A stretch of 64,000 nucleotides of DNA from Colwellia ponticola (GTDB taxonomy: Bacteria; Pseudomonadota; Gammaproteobacteria; Enterobacterales; Alteromonadaceae): the NCBI RefSeq assembly GCF_005885605.1, contig NZ_SZVP01000010.1:54849-118848 (forward strand), given 5' to 3'. Position 1 is the stretch's first letter. Each line of letters begins with the position of its first letter. The position numbers were made by a program, and so were the translations under genes. Positions 10,617 through 19,100 of this stretch are shown here, piece after piece. The notes under the pieces are model-generated. The model was not told where the DNA came from, searched no databases, and saw nothing but the letters and a program-made list of their open reading frames with translations.

Positions 10617-10734
10617 GCCGATAATAAAATACTTTATTAATATACTTCGTATCATATTTTATATTAAGTTATACTAATATAAGCTACCTATCATATTTAC
10701 CTGTGAAGCCTAACTCAGAGAAAATTCACTGATA

Positions 10735-10764
10735 AGCTAAGTTCAGCTAAGTTCAGCTAAGTCA
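10735..10764. repeat. Three tandem copies of a 10-bp unit
   Basis: The unit AGCTAAGTTC occurs at 10735-10744 and 10745-10754, and as AGCTAAGTCA at 10755-10764. The 10-base period matches one DNA helical turn. It lies about 40 bases before the rhodanese start, where a regulator or RNA leader could act. Confidence 0.7.
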
Positions 10765-10800
10765 TTATAAAATAAAGCCACAAAAAATTAAGGTTGTGAG

Positions 10801-11202
10801 ATGAAAATTATAGTTGTTAAAAAAATAGCTACTACCATGATACTGGCGTTGGCATTAGCTAGTACGTGGCAAGTGACTGCGAAAGAGATTAGTCAGGGGC
10901 AATTACAAAAAATCATCGACAATGATAAACAGGTGATATTACTTGATGTGAGAACAGCAGAAGAGTTTGCAGAGGGTCATATACCTAATGCGATAAATAT
11001 TCCGCATACAGAGCTTAACGCGAGATTAGCCGAATTATCAGCTGCTAAAAATAGCCAAGTCATTCTTTATTGTCGTTCAGGTAAAAGAGCGGCTATTGCT
11101 AAGCAGGTTTTAGAAAGTAATGGTTTTACTGAGCTAGACCATTTAACCGGTGACTTTAGAGGCTGGCGTAATAGTAACCTACCAGTAAATAAGGGCCAAT
11201 AG
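10801..11202 (+). CDS. Exported single-domain rhodanese-like protein
   Basis: A 133-residue protein with an N-terminal signal peptide (Lys-rich start, then hydrophobic MILALALASTWQVTA) followed by one rhodanese domain. The active-site loop YCRSGKRAA contains the catalytic cysteine, and VRTAEEFAEGHIPNAINIPH is the CH2 motif region. The layout resembles periplasmic PspE-type sulfurtransferases, which move sulfane sulfur to thiophilic acceptors; the physiological acceptor is unknown. An AGG site sits upstream of ATG 10801. It is likely monocistronic; the next gene is convergent. Confidence 0.88.
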   Translation: MKIIVVKKIATTMILALALASTWQVTAKEISQGQLQKIIDNDKQVILLDVRTAEEFAEGHIPNAINIPHTELNARLAELSAAKNSQVILYCRSGKRAAIAKQVLESNGFTELDHLTGDFRGWRNSNLPVNKGQ

Positions 11203-11224
11203 CTGTTACACCGATAATAATAGC

Positions 11225-11605
11225 TTAAGCCTTAAGTGCGGCAAGGTGTGCCTTAAGAGGTGACCAAACCGCTAATTCGTTACCGCTGGGCTCAATAAAG
11301 TGAAAACGTCGTCCGCCAGGAAAAGAAAAGATAGCTTGGCTGATGTGACCTCCGGCATTTTTAACACGCCGTTCACTGGCTTCTAAATCATCACTGAGTA
11401 GCACCAATAAGCAGGCACCATTGGCAGAATGTGAAACAAGCTCTGAGAGAAAGAAACCACCTTCAATACCTGCATTGCTAAAAGCGGTATACTCTTCACC
11501 ATAATCAATAAATGACCAAGCAAAAGCACGGGTAAAAAATGCCTTAGTGGCAGGGATATCTTTTGCGGGTAGCTCTACATAGTTAATCATTTCGCGCGGC
11601 GTCAT
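11225..11605 (-). CDS. VOC (glyoxalase/bleomycin resistance) superfamily protein
   Basis: A 126-residue single VOC module. The opening INYVELPAKDIPATKAFFTR and the closing FIEPSGNELAVWSP strands, with the metal-ligand type glutamate, are typical of the small 'glyoxalase-like' proteins found in many proteobacteria. No signal peptide. The family includes lyases, dioxygenases and antibiotic-binding proteins, and the sequence alone does not say which this is. It converges on the rhodanese gene. Confidence 0.8.
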   Translation of the reverse strand: MTPREMINYVELPAKDIPATKAFFTRAFAWSFIDYGEEYTAFSNAGIEGGFFLSELVSHSANGACLLVLLSDDLEASERRVKNAGGHISQAIFSFPGGRRFHFIEPSGNELAVWSPLKAHLAALKA

Positions 11606-11662
11606 AACTTCTCCTATAGAGTGATTTTGCTATAAATTATAGTACTTATATGCCCAGCAAGT

Positions 11663-13594
11663 TTATAAGTAACAAAGCTGGTTTCTACCTCTTTCTTTGG
11701 CTTGATATAGTTTATCATCAGCTTGTTCAATGAACGCTTCTATAGAATGTACTTCAGATAAGTTTAAGGTACATATTCCAGCGCTGAGTGTAATGACATT
11801 ATAGCTACTATTAGCATGCTTAATCTCAATGTTTTCTATTTTCTTTAGGATCCGTTGAGACGTACTGATAGCTAGCTCAGCGTTACAGTTTGAAAAGAGT
11901 ATGACAAATTCTTCTCCACCATAGCGATATATTTTATCTTCACGTCTGATATTGCTTTTTATAACCTCAGCAACTTTAGTCAGGGCTTTATCACCAGCGA
12001 CATGACCATAAGCGTCATTATAGGCTTTAAAATAATCAATGTCAGCGATAAGCATATGGCATAGGTTATTTGAGCTCTCTTTGTTATTCCACAAGGATTG
12101 TATATCTTCATCGAAACACCGACGGTTATTGACCTTGGTTAATCCATCGATATAGGATATCGCTAATAATTTTTTATTGGCTTTTTTCAACTCAGACGTT
12201 TGGATGTTAATCTGCTGTTCTAAAAAAACTTTTACCTGTTTGTCTTTTATTTTTCTATGCAGTAAAAAAGCAATGATTATTGTGCATAGCATTAAGGTGA
12301 AAAGTGTGTTTTTAAATTGCCTATCATTTTCTCGGGCTAAGGCGTTGAGTTGTTTTTGATCTTTAAGGTTAAGTAATTCTTGCTTTAGTTTATTGGCTTC
12401 AAATTTAGATAGTTGACTATTAAAGTTTTCATTATTATATTTTTTGGTATCGACAATAAATTGCTGATAAAGCGCGATTGCTTTTAACGGCTCACCTTGC
12501 GCCATTAATAACAACGATTCTATACCATCGTTTACCGTTAACAGGTTTTCATTTTTTAGTGTTTTAAGATGTTCATCGCTGGTTCTTATGGTCGCAAGCG
12601 CTAAGTCTAGTTCTCCAAGTGCTAATTGCGCTTTTGATAAGGTATGTAAGCTGCCAATATAGGTATCATTATGGTTAACTTGCTTTGCTAATGTCATGGC
12701 TTCTAATGCATATGCTTTAGTTTTTATCGGTTGTAGTGTTTTCATATAAAGATCAGAAGCGTTATGTAAAGCAGAGCTTAAATTATAATTATCTTTTTTT
12801 GCTCTATAGTGAGTAATGACTTTTTCTGAAAGGCTCATCGCTTGAGCATATTGTTCATTTATTTTCAGTGCCACAACTAAGTCAGCATAAGCCATAAATA
12901 GACCACTTTCGTCATTAATTAGTTGCCTTTCCTTAATCACCTCATTGAGTATATCAATGGCATTACTTGCTAGGCCTAAATTAATATACAAACCTGCCAT
13001 ATTATATTTAACATCTATTTTATCCATGGTTGAGCCATGTTCTTGATAGATAGCATCAGCCATTTTGAAATGCTCAAGTGCGGCAACCCAGTCATTTTTC
13101 TTTGAATAGGCAAGCGCAATATTATTTAAGAGATTAGCGCTAAGAATGGGGTTTGCAGTAGTATTGTAATAACTGAGTGCTTCTTGGTAAGTGTCGATAG
13201 CGATATCAATATCTGCTTTGAGGTAATGCATAATCCCGACACTCTTTAAGGCATTCGCTGCTGCCAAGGGAAGATAGTTGTCTTGCGCTAGTGTTACCGC
13301 TTGTTGAGCAAATAATAGCGCATCATTGAAGTTACTTTGTAAATAATAGTGAGTCGTGATGGAGTCTAATAACAGTAAACGTTGTTTAACGTTCACTGTT
13401 TGCTTATTAAGTAATGTTAGTAATTGCGCTTTTTTTTGTGTGGCATTAGTTAACAGTAATGCGCTTGCAATGTTTTTTTCAATACTGTGATCAACAGTAC
13501 TGTCTTCGACAATCAGAGCATAAGAATGCCAGCTGATAAAAAATAACAATAAAAAAACAAGGTAAGTTTTCAAGAATATCCATATACAAGTCAA
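11663..13594 (-). CDS. Membrane-anchored TPR diguanylate cyclase (GGDEF)
   Basis: A 643-residue protein. An N-terminal signal/anchor (residues 5-26) is followed by a periplasmic array of tetratricopeptide-like helical repeats (about 40-420), one membrane span (about 435-452), a short coiled linker and a C-terminal GGDEF domain. The catalytic motif is GGEEF at residues 559-563, and an inhibitory RxxD site (RRED) lies five residues before it. It should therefore make cyclic di-GMP and be subject to product inhibition. The TPR part presumably senses a periplasmic ligand or protein. It is upstream of pfaE on the same strand sense but about 290 bases away, with no sign of a shared function. The second diguanylate cyclase in the window is at 61.5 kb. 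Confidence 0.9.
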   Translation of the reverse strand: MTCIWIFLKTYLVFLLLFFISWHSYALIVEDSTVDHSIEKNIASALLLTNATQKKAQLLTLLNKQTVNVKQRLLLLDSITTHYYLQSNFNDALLFAQQAVTLAQDNYLPLAAANALKSVGIMHYLKADIDIAIDTYQEALSYYNTTANPILSANLLNNIALAYSKKNDWVAALEHFKMADAIYQEHGSTMDKIDVKYNMAGLYINLGLASNAIDILNEVIKERQLINDESGLFMAYADLVVALKINEQYAQAMSLSEKVITHYRAKKDNYNLSSALHNASDLYMKTLQPIKTKAYALEAMTLAKQVNHNDTYIGSLHTLSKAQLALGELDLALATIRTSDEHLKTLKNENLLTVNDGIESLLLMAQGEPLKAIALYQQFIVDTKKYNNENFNSQLSKFEANKLKQELLNLKDQKQLNALARENDRQFKNTLFTLMLCTIIIAFLLHRKIKDKQVKVFLEQQINIQTSELKKANKKLLAISYIDGLTKVNNRRCFDEDIQSLWNNKESSNNLCHMLIADIDYFKAYNDAYGHVAGDKALTKVAEVIKSNIRREDKIYRYGGEEFVILFSNCNAELAISTSQRILKKIENIEIKHANSSYNVITLSAGICTLNLSEVHSIEAFIEQADDKLYQAKERGRNQLCYL

Positions 13595-13886
13595 CTAGGG
13601 GTGCTTCATAATAGGTTAACGGTTAACGACTTGTCTAGTGAAAATCATCATAAAAACCATTAACTTTGTAGGGATAATCGGATATTTTGTAGTAATAATA
13701 GCAAATACTATGGTGTTAACTCACTGAGTACTCAAGTAGATACTCGTTATGATGAGGTAGGCAGAGGCAAGGCATTAATTAAAGGGACTGGTTGTTTAGG
13801 AGAATGCGCTCCTGCATTTTATAACAAGCTACTTCCGTGTAGCCCAGATGTAGGTGACAAGCGTAATATCATTGATATGATAAAGC
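13595..13886. other. Intergenic region with a REP-like hairpin and no gene
   Basis: About 290 bases between pfaE and the diguanylate cyclase gene, both on the minus strand. It contains a small palindrome (AGGAG...CTCCT, about 13798-13813) followed by a GTAG-containing tract (about 13835-13860) resembling the degenerate repetitive sequences common in Colwellia/Shewanella intergenic DNA. No ORF with a ribosome site was seen. Confidence 0.35.
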
Positions 13887-14735
13887 CTATAGTTCTTGAT
13901 AACCCAGTAAAGGTAGGGTATCAAAAAAACGTAATCGGTAATGAGCGTGTTGATTATTAGCTTTTGCCTTAACGGATAAAGCTATTCGATGTTCTTGTTT
14001 TTCATCAATATTGGCCGTTGGGTAGATTAACCAACTACGCCAAACTTCACAATTGTCGACTCTATGCTCGGCAAAACTAAGCGTGATATCGCCTTTGATA
14101 GTAAATAAGTCGTTATAATTTGTTGTTGCGCTATTAATGTTAAAGCTAAAATCAGCTAACGGTATGGCTAAGCCTAATCCCCAAGCTTTAATATACGACT
14201 CTTTTAAGGTCCAGTAATCAAAAAAACGATTACGTTGTTGTGCCTCTGGCAGTGAAAAAAGCTCTTGGGTTTCTGTAGCAGAAAAATAACGCTCAGCAAT
14301 AGCGGATACGTTATTGCTGCGACCGATATTTTCAACATCACAACCAATATCATCATCAAGAGTTACCGCGCAAATAATAAGGTTTTTTGTATGGCTAATA
14401 TTGAAACGCAGTGGTAGCGGGCAATTAACAACTTCGGGCTTATCTTTGTTGCCTTTTTCAAACTGCCAATTTTGCGGCGCTATGTCAGCATAATAGCTCA
14501 GTAAATCACGTATAAAAGCACGGGTGATCAACGCATCGTGCCTATCTTTAGCAAACTTATAGCGTTGCTGCTTAGCTAATTCAGTGTTGGTAAGTAACCT
14601 TGAATAGATTGCTAGTAGCTCATCTTGGCCAATTAACTCCTCCGGTTTGGTTATCCAAAGGTGAATTTCATTATGGGTCAGAGACAGTTTCTTTTTCGAG
14701 CGCGTTGAGTGTTCAGATTTAGTAAAATAAGTCAT
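13887..14735 (-). CDS. pfaE: 4'-phosphopantetheinyl transferase PfaE (Sfp type)
   Basis: A 282-residue Sfp-superfamily enzyme that transfers 4'-phosphopantetheine from CoA to the acyl carrier domains of PfaA, which is essential for PUFA synthase activity. The Mg-binding motif is IGCDVENIG (D133, E135) and the second signature is WTLKESYIKAWG (W175, K178, E179, K183). RFNISHTKN precedes them. It is divergent from the pfaR-like gene across a 394-base control region, the arrangement of the pfaE gene in Moritella/Colwellia/Shewanella loci. The function assignment rests on both motifs and neighbourhood. Confidence 0.93.
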   Translation of the reverse strand: MTYFTKSEHSTRSKKKLSLTHNEIHLWITKPEELIGQDELLAIYSRLLTNTELAKQQRYKFAKDRHDALITRAFIRDLLSYYADIAPQNWQFEKGNKDKPEVVNCPLPLRFNISHTKNLIICAVTLDDDIGCDVENIGRSNNVSAIAERYFSATETQELFSLPEAQQRNRFFDYWTLKESYIKAWGLGLAIPLADFSFNINSATTNYNDLFTIKGDITLSFAEHRVDNCEVWRSWLIYPTANIDEKQEHRIALSVKAKANNQHAHYRLRFFDTLPLLGYQEL

Positions 14736-14793
14736 ATTAATCTTGATAGCTTGTGTCGTTATGCGTGTGTCATTAGTTAGGGTATATATTTTT

Positions 14794-14831
14794 AGTATAT
14801 ATTCTAGGTAAGTACTTTCAGTACATATTCT
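14794..14831. repeat. Direct 12-mer repeat in pfaE/pfaR control region
   Basis: AGTATATATTCT at 14794-14805 and AGTACATATTCT at 14820-14831 match at 11 of 12 positions with a 26-base centre-to-centre distance. They lie 59-96 bases upstream of the pfaE start and could be paired protein-binding sites. AT-rich coincidence is possible. Confidence 0.4.
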
Positions 14832-15002
14832 TTGATGGCTTTTATCATGAAGCTATAACCGTGCTAGCCTATCACTTTATCATACATTATGGCGGATAAT
14901 TTTTTATATGCTTTTACCTTAGCTTAAGTACAAGTTTTATAAATAAAGTACAGCAGCGACCGATGAGCGTTGTGTTAAATAATCGATGCTTGTCTCGGGA
15001 GA

Positions 15003-15031
15003 TTGTACTGGGTTTGAAACCTGTGTATATT
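15003..15031 (+). promoter_or_regulatory. Candidate sigma-70 promoter of pfaR with operator-like palindrome in spacer
   Basis: TTGTAC (15003-15008) and TATATT (15026-15031) are separated by exactly 17 bases. The spacer contains a palindrome, GGTTTGAAACC (15011-15021), two perfect 5-base arms around one central base. It is about 100 bases before the pfaR ATG. The promoter is predicted only from sequence. Confidence 0.5.
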
Positions 15032-15095
15032 AGCCGCGGTAATTAATTTATCTAGTCATTTTTGCTCAGTAAATAGATAAAAATAATGGAATCAA

Positions 15096-15137
15096 ATGAA
15101 CAAAGCTAAACATCAGACTAAACCGCTAAATGACTAA
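15096..15137 (+). CDS. Possible 13-codon upstream ORF overlapping the pfaR start
   Basis: ATG at 15096, preceded at five bases by TGGA, opens a mini-ORF encoding MNKAKHQTKPLND. Its TAA stop (15135-15137) lies just inside the pfaR coding sequence, so the two reading frames overlap by eight bases. The pfaR ATG itself has no recognisable ribosome site. The arrangement would suit translational coupling or a regulatory leader. It could equally be chance. Confidence 0.35.
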   Translation: MNKAKHQTKPLND

Positions 15138-16029
15138 GCAACATGCTAATGCTACTACCACGCCTGAGATGCGCGAATTTATTCATGCGTCCGACTTACC
15201 TACGGCGGTGCTAGCGCGTTTATTAAAAATATCAGAAGCTACCGTACGTAAATGGCGTAAACGAGCTTCACTTGCCGATGGCTCTCACGTACCCAAACAA
15301 CTTAACACTACGCTAAGCATCGCACAAGAATATGTGGTGGTTGAACTTAGAACGCGTTTATTATTATCTTTGGATGAATTACTGACGGTTTGTAAGCAAT
15401 TTATTAATGCCAATGTTTCAAGGGCCGGCTTACAGCGTTGTCTAAAACGTCATGGTGTTTCTCGCCTTGTTGATATACAGGCACAACTGCGCAATGTCGA
15501 ATTACATAATGCTGAACTTAAAAATGTCGCACCTAAGCAGGCAGAGTTAAAAAATAATAGTGATAGCACCCGTGTTAGTTTTTTATCACATTCATCAGCG
15601 GTAACCGTACAAGTACTCTTAGAAGATACCCAAGCACAACGTCAACTTACGTCAGAGCTTTCTCCGCAAGCAATGCGCGCCGTGCTAAATCAAGCTAATG
15701 AGTTCACAGAGGATGAAGTCGTGCAAGTTAACGTGACCCAATTACCTCACTTTGCACAAAGCCTTCATGAAAAATCGAATAAATACCGTTTATTAATTGC
15801 TCATGATCCAATGTCGCGGTGGGTCTATGTCGATATTTATGATAGCAATGAAAGTGAAGCGGCTAGTCGTTACATGAGTTACGTTCTCACTCAAGCGCCT
15901 TTTCATATCCGCCGAATATTAGCGAGTAATTACCATGAGTTTTTAAGTCGTTTTCGTTTATTAAATGAAAGTCCTGAACAAGCGACTACTGCTTTTTCTT
16001 TAGATAATATTGACGATTTTGGTCGGTGA
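15130..16029 (+). CDS. pfaR: PfaR-like regulator derived from an IS481-type transposase
   Basis: A 299-residue protein directly upstream of pfaA, in the position of the pfaR regulator of other marine gammaproteobacteria. Residues 1-115 match the helix-turn-helix N-terminus of IS481-type transposases (HANATTTPEMREFI..., SEATVRKWRKR, VSRAGLQRCLKRHGVSRL). Residues about 195-280 still resemble the start of the integrase core (SRWVYVDIYDSNESEAASR, APFHIRRILASN). The first catalytic Asp position (usually H-V-D) reads VNVTQLP, the second (usually T-D-N) reads ASN, and the protein ends before the third acidic residue. It should bind DNA but not transpose. The middle, residues 117-185, is a variable Glu/Gln-rich linker. 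A role as activator of pfaABCD is inferred from position and from PfaR in Shewanella. Confidence 0.8.
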   Translation: MTKQHANATTTPEMREFIHASDLPTAVLARLLKISEATVRKWRKRASLADGSHVPKQLNTTLSIAQEYVVVELRTRLLLSLDELLTVCKQFINANVSRAGLQRCLKRHGVSRLVDIQAQLRNVELHNAELKNVAPKQAELKNNSDSTRVSFLSHSSAVTVQVLLEDTQAQRQLTSELSPQAMRAVLNQANEFTEDEVVQVNVTQLPHFAQSLHEKSNKYRLLIAHDPMSRWVYVDIYDSNESEAASRYMSYVLTQAPFHIRRILASNYHEFLSRFRLLNESPEQATTAFSLDNIDDFGR

Positions 16030-16060
16030 AAATAATGATAACGAAAGCAGTATTAAAATA

Positions 16061-16080
16061 AAGTTAGCAAAAGTTAGCAA
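16061..16080. repeat. Two tandem copies of AAGTTAGCAA upstream of pfaA
   Basis: The 10-base unit AAGTTAGCAA is repeated exactly at 16061-16070 and 16071-16080, between pfaR and pfaA and 64 bases before the pfaA ATG. The one-helical-turn period would fit a regulator site or a slippage product. Confidence 0.55.
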
Positions 16081-16143
16081 AAAGAAGCGCAATATAGCTA
16101 CGCAACCCAATAAGTAAGCAAATAATAACCCAGAGTGATCACT

Positions 16144-19100
16144 ATGACTAAACAGCAACAACCGACGTCTAATAACTCAGTAACTAACGAAGTAGATGAA
16201 CAACAGTTTACCTCTCGTTTACAAGAGTGTCCCATTGCAATTATTGGCATGGCGTCTATTTTTGCCGATGCGAAAAACCTAGAGAATTATTGGGATAACA
16301 TTTTTGACTCAGTTAATTCGATTAAAGATGTGCCTAAAAGTCAGTGGAATGTCGATGATTATTACGATAGTGACCCGACAGTTAAAGATAAAACTTACTG
16401 TAAACGTGGTGGCTTCTTACCTGAAATAGATTTCGATCCCATGGAATTTGGTTTGCCACCCAATATTTTAGAGTTAACTGATATTGCGCAGTTGTTATCA
16501 TTAGTGGTAGCACGTGAAGTACTTAACGATGCTGGCATTGGTGATGGCTCTGGCTACGATCGTGATAAAGTGGGTATTACGCTAGGTATTGGCGGTGGAC
16601 AAAAACAAATTGGCCCATTAACCTCTCGCTTACAAGGTCCTGTGCTTGAAAAAGTCTTAAAAGCTTCAGGTGTCGATAGTGAAGATCGCGCCATGATCAT
16701 CGAAAAATTCAAAAAAGCTTACATAGATTGGGAAGAAAACTCTTTCCCAGGTATGTTAGGTAACGTTATTGCGGGGCGTATTGCTAACCGTTTTGATTTT
16801 GGTGGTACTAACTGCGTTGTTGATGCCGCTTGTGCCAGTTCATTATCAGCCATTAAGCTTGCGGTGTCTGATTTATTAGAGTACCGCTCAGAGGTGATGA
16901 TTTCAGGTGGTGTTTGTTGTGACAACTCCCCCTTTATGTATATGTCGTTTGCCAAAACACCGGCATTTACTACTAATGATGATATTCGTCCGTTTGATGT
17001 TGACTCAAAGGGTATGATGATTGGTGAAGGTATAGGCATGATGGCCTTTAAACGTTTAGAAGATGCTGAGCGTGACGGCGACAAAATTTATGCGGTACTT
17101 AAGGGTATTGGTACCTCTAGCGATGGTCGTTTTAAATCTATTTATGCGCCACGCCCAGACGGACAAGCCAAAGCGTTAAAACGTGCTTATGATGATGCCG
17201 GTTTTGAGCCTAAAAGCTGCTGCTTAATTGAAGCACATGGTACGGGTACTAAAGCGGGTGATGCTGCAGAATTTAGTGGTTTATTAAAGCATTTCTCTCA
17301 TAACAATGAGGCTACGCAACATATTGCACTGGGGTCAGTGAAATCTCAAATTGGTCATACTAAAGCCGCTGCTGGCGCTGCCGGTATGATGAAAGCAGTA
17401 CTGGCCTTACATCATAAAGTGTTACCGGCCACCATTAATATTAATACGCCAAACCCCGCGCTTGATATTGAAAATAGCCCACTGTATTTGAACAGTGAAA
17501 CCCGACCATGGATGCCAAGAGCCGATGGTTCACCGCGCAGAGCAGGCATTAGCTCGTTTGGTTTTGGTGGCACAAATTTCCATATGGTGTTGGAAGAATA
17601 TAACAGTAAAGCGCTAGGTAAATATCGATTAAATACCGTGCCACAAACATTATTATTTGCCGCGAAAGATGAATCAGCTTTAGTGACCCTATTAACTAAT
17701 TGGCAAAATAAGCTGAAGGTAAATACGGAAGAACAAGTTTTTGTATTTAATGCCTTAGTGACAGAACATCAATTAAAAACCCCTGCAGCGAATCAAGCCC
17801 GTTGTGGCTTTGTTGCTAAAAATGCCGATGAAGCCTTAGCGCTAATTAACGTGGCGTTAAAGCAGTTTGCCAGCAATAGCACTAAAGATAACGCAAACAG
17901 TGAAGCCTGGTCTGTGCCAGCAGGACTTTATTATCGACAATCTGCCTTAGCGACTAAAGGAAAAGTAGTGGCGTTGTTCTCAGGACAAGGCTCTCAATAT
18001 GTCAATATGGGTCGAGAGTTAGCTTGTAACTTTCCAACGGTTATGCAAGCTGCCAGCGATATGGATACGCAGTTTTCTCAAGCGGGTTTAGCACAACTAT
18101 CAAGTACTAGTTACCCCATTCCAGTTTTTAACGCGGATGCGAGAAAAGTACAAGATGACGCCTTACGCTTAACACAGCATGCTCAACCTGCTATTGGTGC
18201 GTTAAGTGTTGGCTTGTATAAAACCTTTATTGACGCTGGTTTTAAAGCTGACTTTACCGCAGGGCATAGTTTTGGTGAATTAACGGCATTATGGGCTGCT
18301 GGTGTTTTATCAGAACAAGATTATATGATGCTAGCACGTAGCCGGGGTCAAGCGATGGCAGCCCCTAATACAGATGGTAACGGCGATGAAAGTAATGACT
18401 TTGATGCTGGTACTATGGTCGCCGTGGTTGGCGATCCTGAAAAAGTTGCCGCGGTTATTAAAGACATTAGCGATATCTCTATTGCCAACTATAACTCGAA
18501 CAACCAAGTGGTGGTCGCTGGTGTTACTGGTCAAATTGCTATTGCCACTGAAGCACTCAAAGCACAAGGTTATAACGTTGTACCATTACCGGTTTCAGCG
18601 GCATTTCATACGCCACTGGTTGCGCATGCACAAAAACCTTTTGCTCAAGCGATTGACTGCGCTAAGTTTACAGCGCCATCAATACCGGTTTTTGCTAATG
18701 GCACGGGTAAAGTCTATTCAAATAAAGCCGCGGATATTAAAAAAGCACTGAAAAATCACATGTTAGAATCAGTCCATTTTAATAAAGAAATCGACAATAT
18801 TTACGCTGACGGTGGTCGCATTTTTGTCGAGTTCGGTCCTAAAAATGTGTTAACTAAATTGGTTGATAATATTTTACAAGATAAAGACGATGTCGTAACT
18901 ATTGCTGTTAATGCTAACGCTAAGCAATCATCAGATAAGCAGCTTAGACAAGCCGCACTGCAACTTGCGGTATTAGGTGTTAGCTTAGAAGATATTGATC
19001 CATACAACGGCGTTAAACGTCCATTAACGGCAGTTAAAATGTCGCCATTAGCGATGAAATTAACCGGTAAGTCGTATGTTAGTGCGAAAACTGAAAAAGC

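Larger units (their letters stand above)
14736..15129. promoter_or_regulatory. Divergent control region between pfaE and pfaR
   Basis: A 394-base gene-free region that must hold the promoters of pfaE (minus) and pfaR (plus). On the pfaE side are two near-identical 12-mers, AGTATATATTCT (14794-14805) and AGTACATATTCT (14820-14831), 26 bases apart. On the pfaR side are a -35/-10 pair with an internal palindrome and a 13-codon mini-ORF overlapping the pfaR start, listed separately. Confidence 0.7.

Noticed and set aside
15130..16029. An active IS481 insertion sequence upstream of pfaA
   Set aside because: The catalytic Asp positions are substituted, the C-terminus is missing, and no terminal inverted repeats or target duplications were seen.
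18374..18751. 125-residue ORF in another frame inside pfaA
   Set aside because: It overlaps the acyltransferase-coding part of pfaA, has no ribosome site, and its translation is low-complexity.
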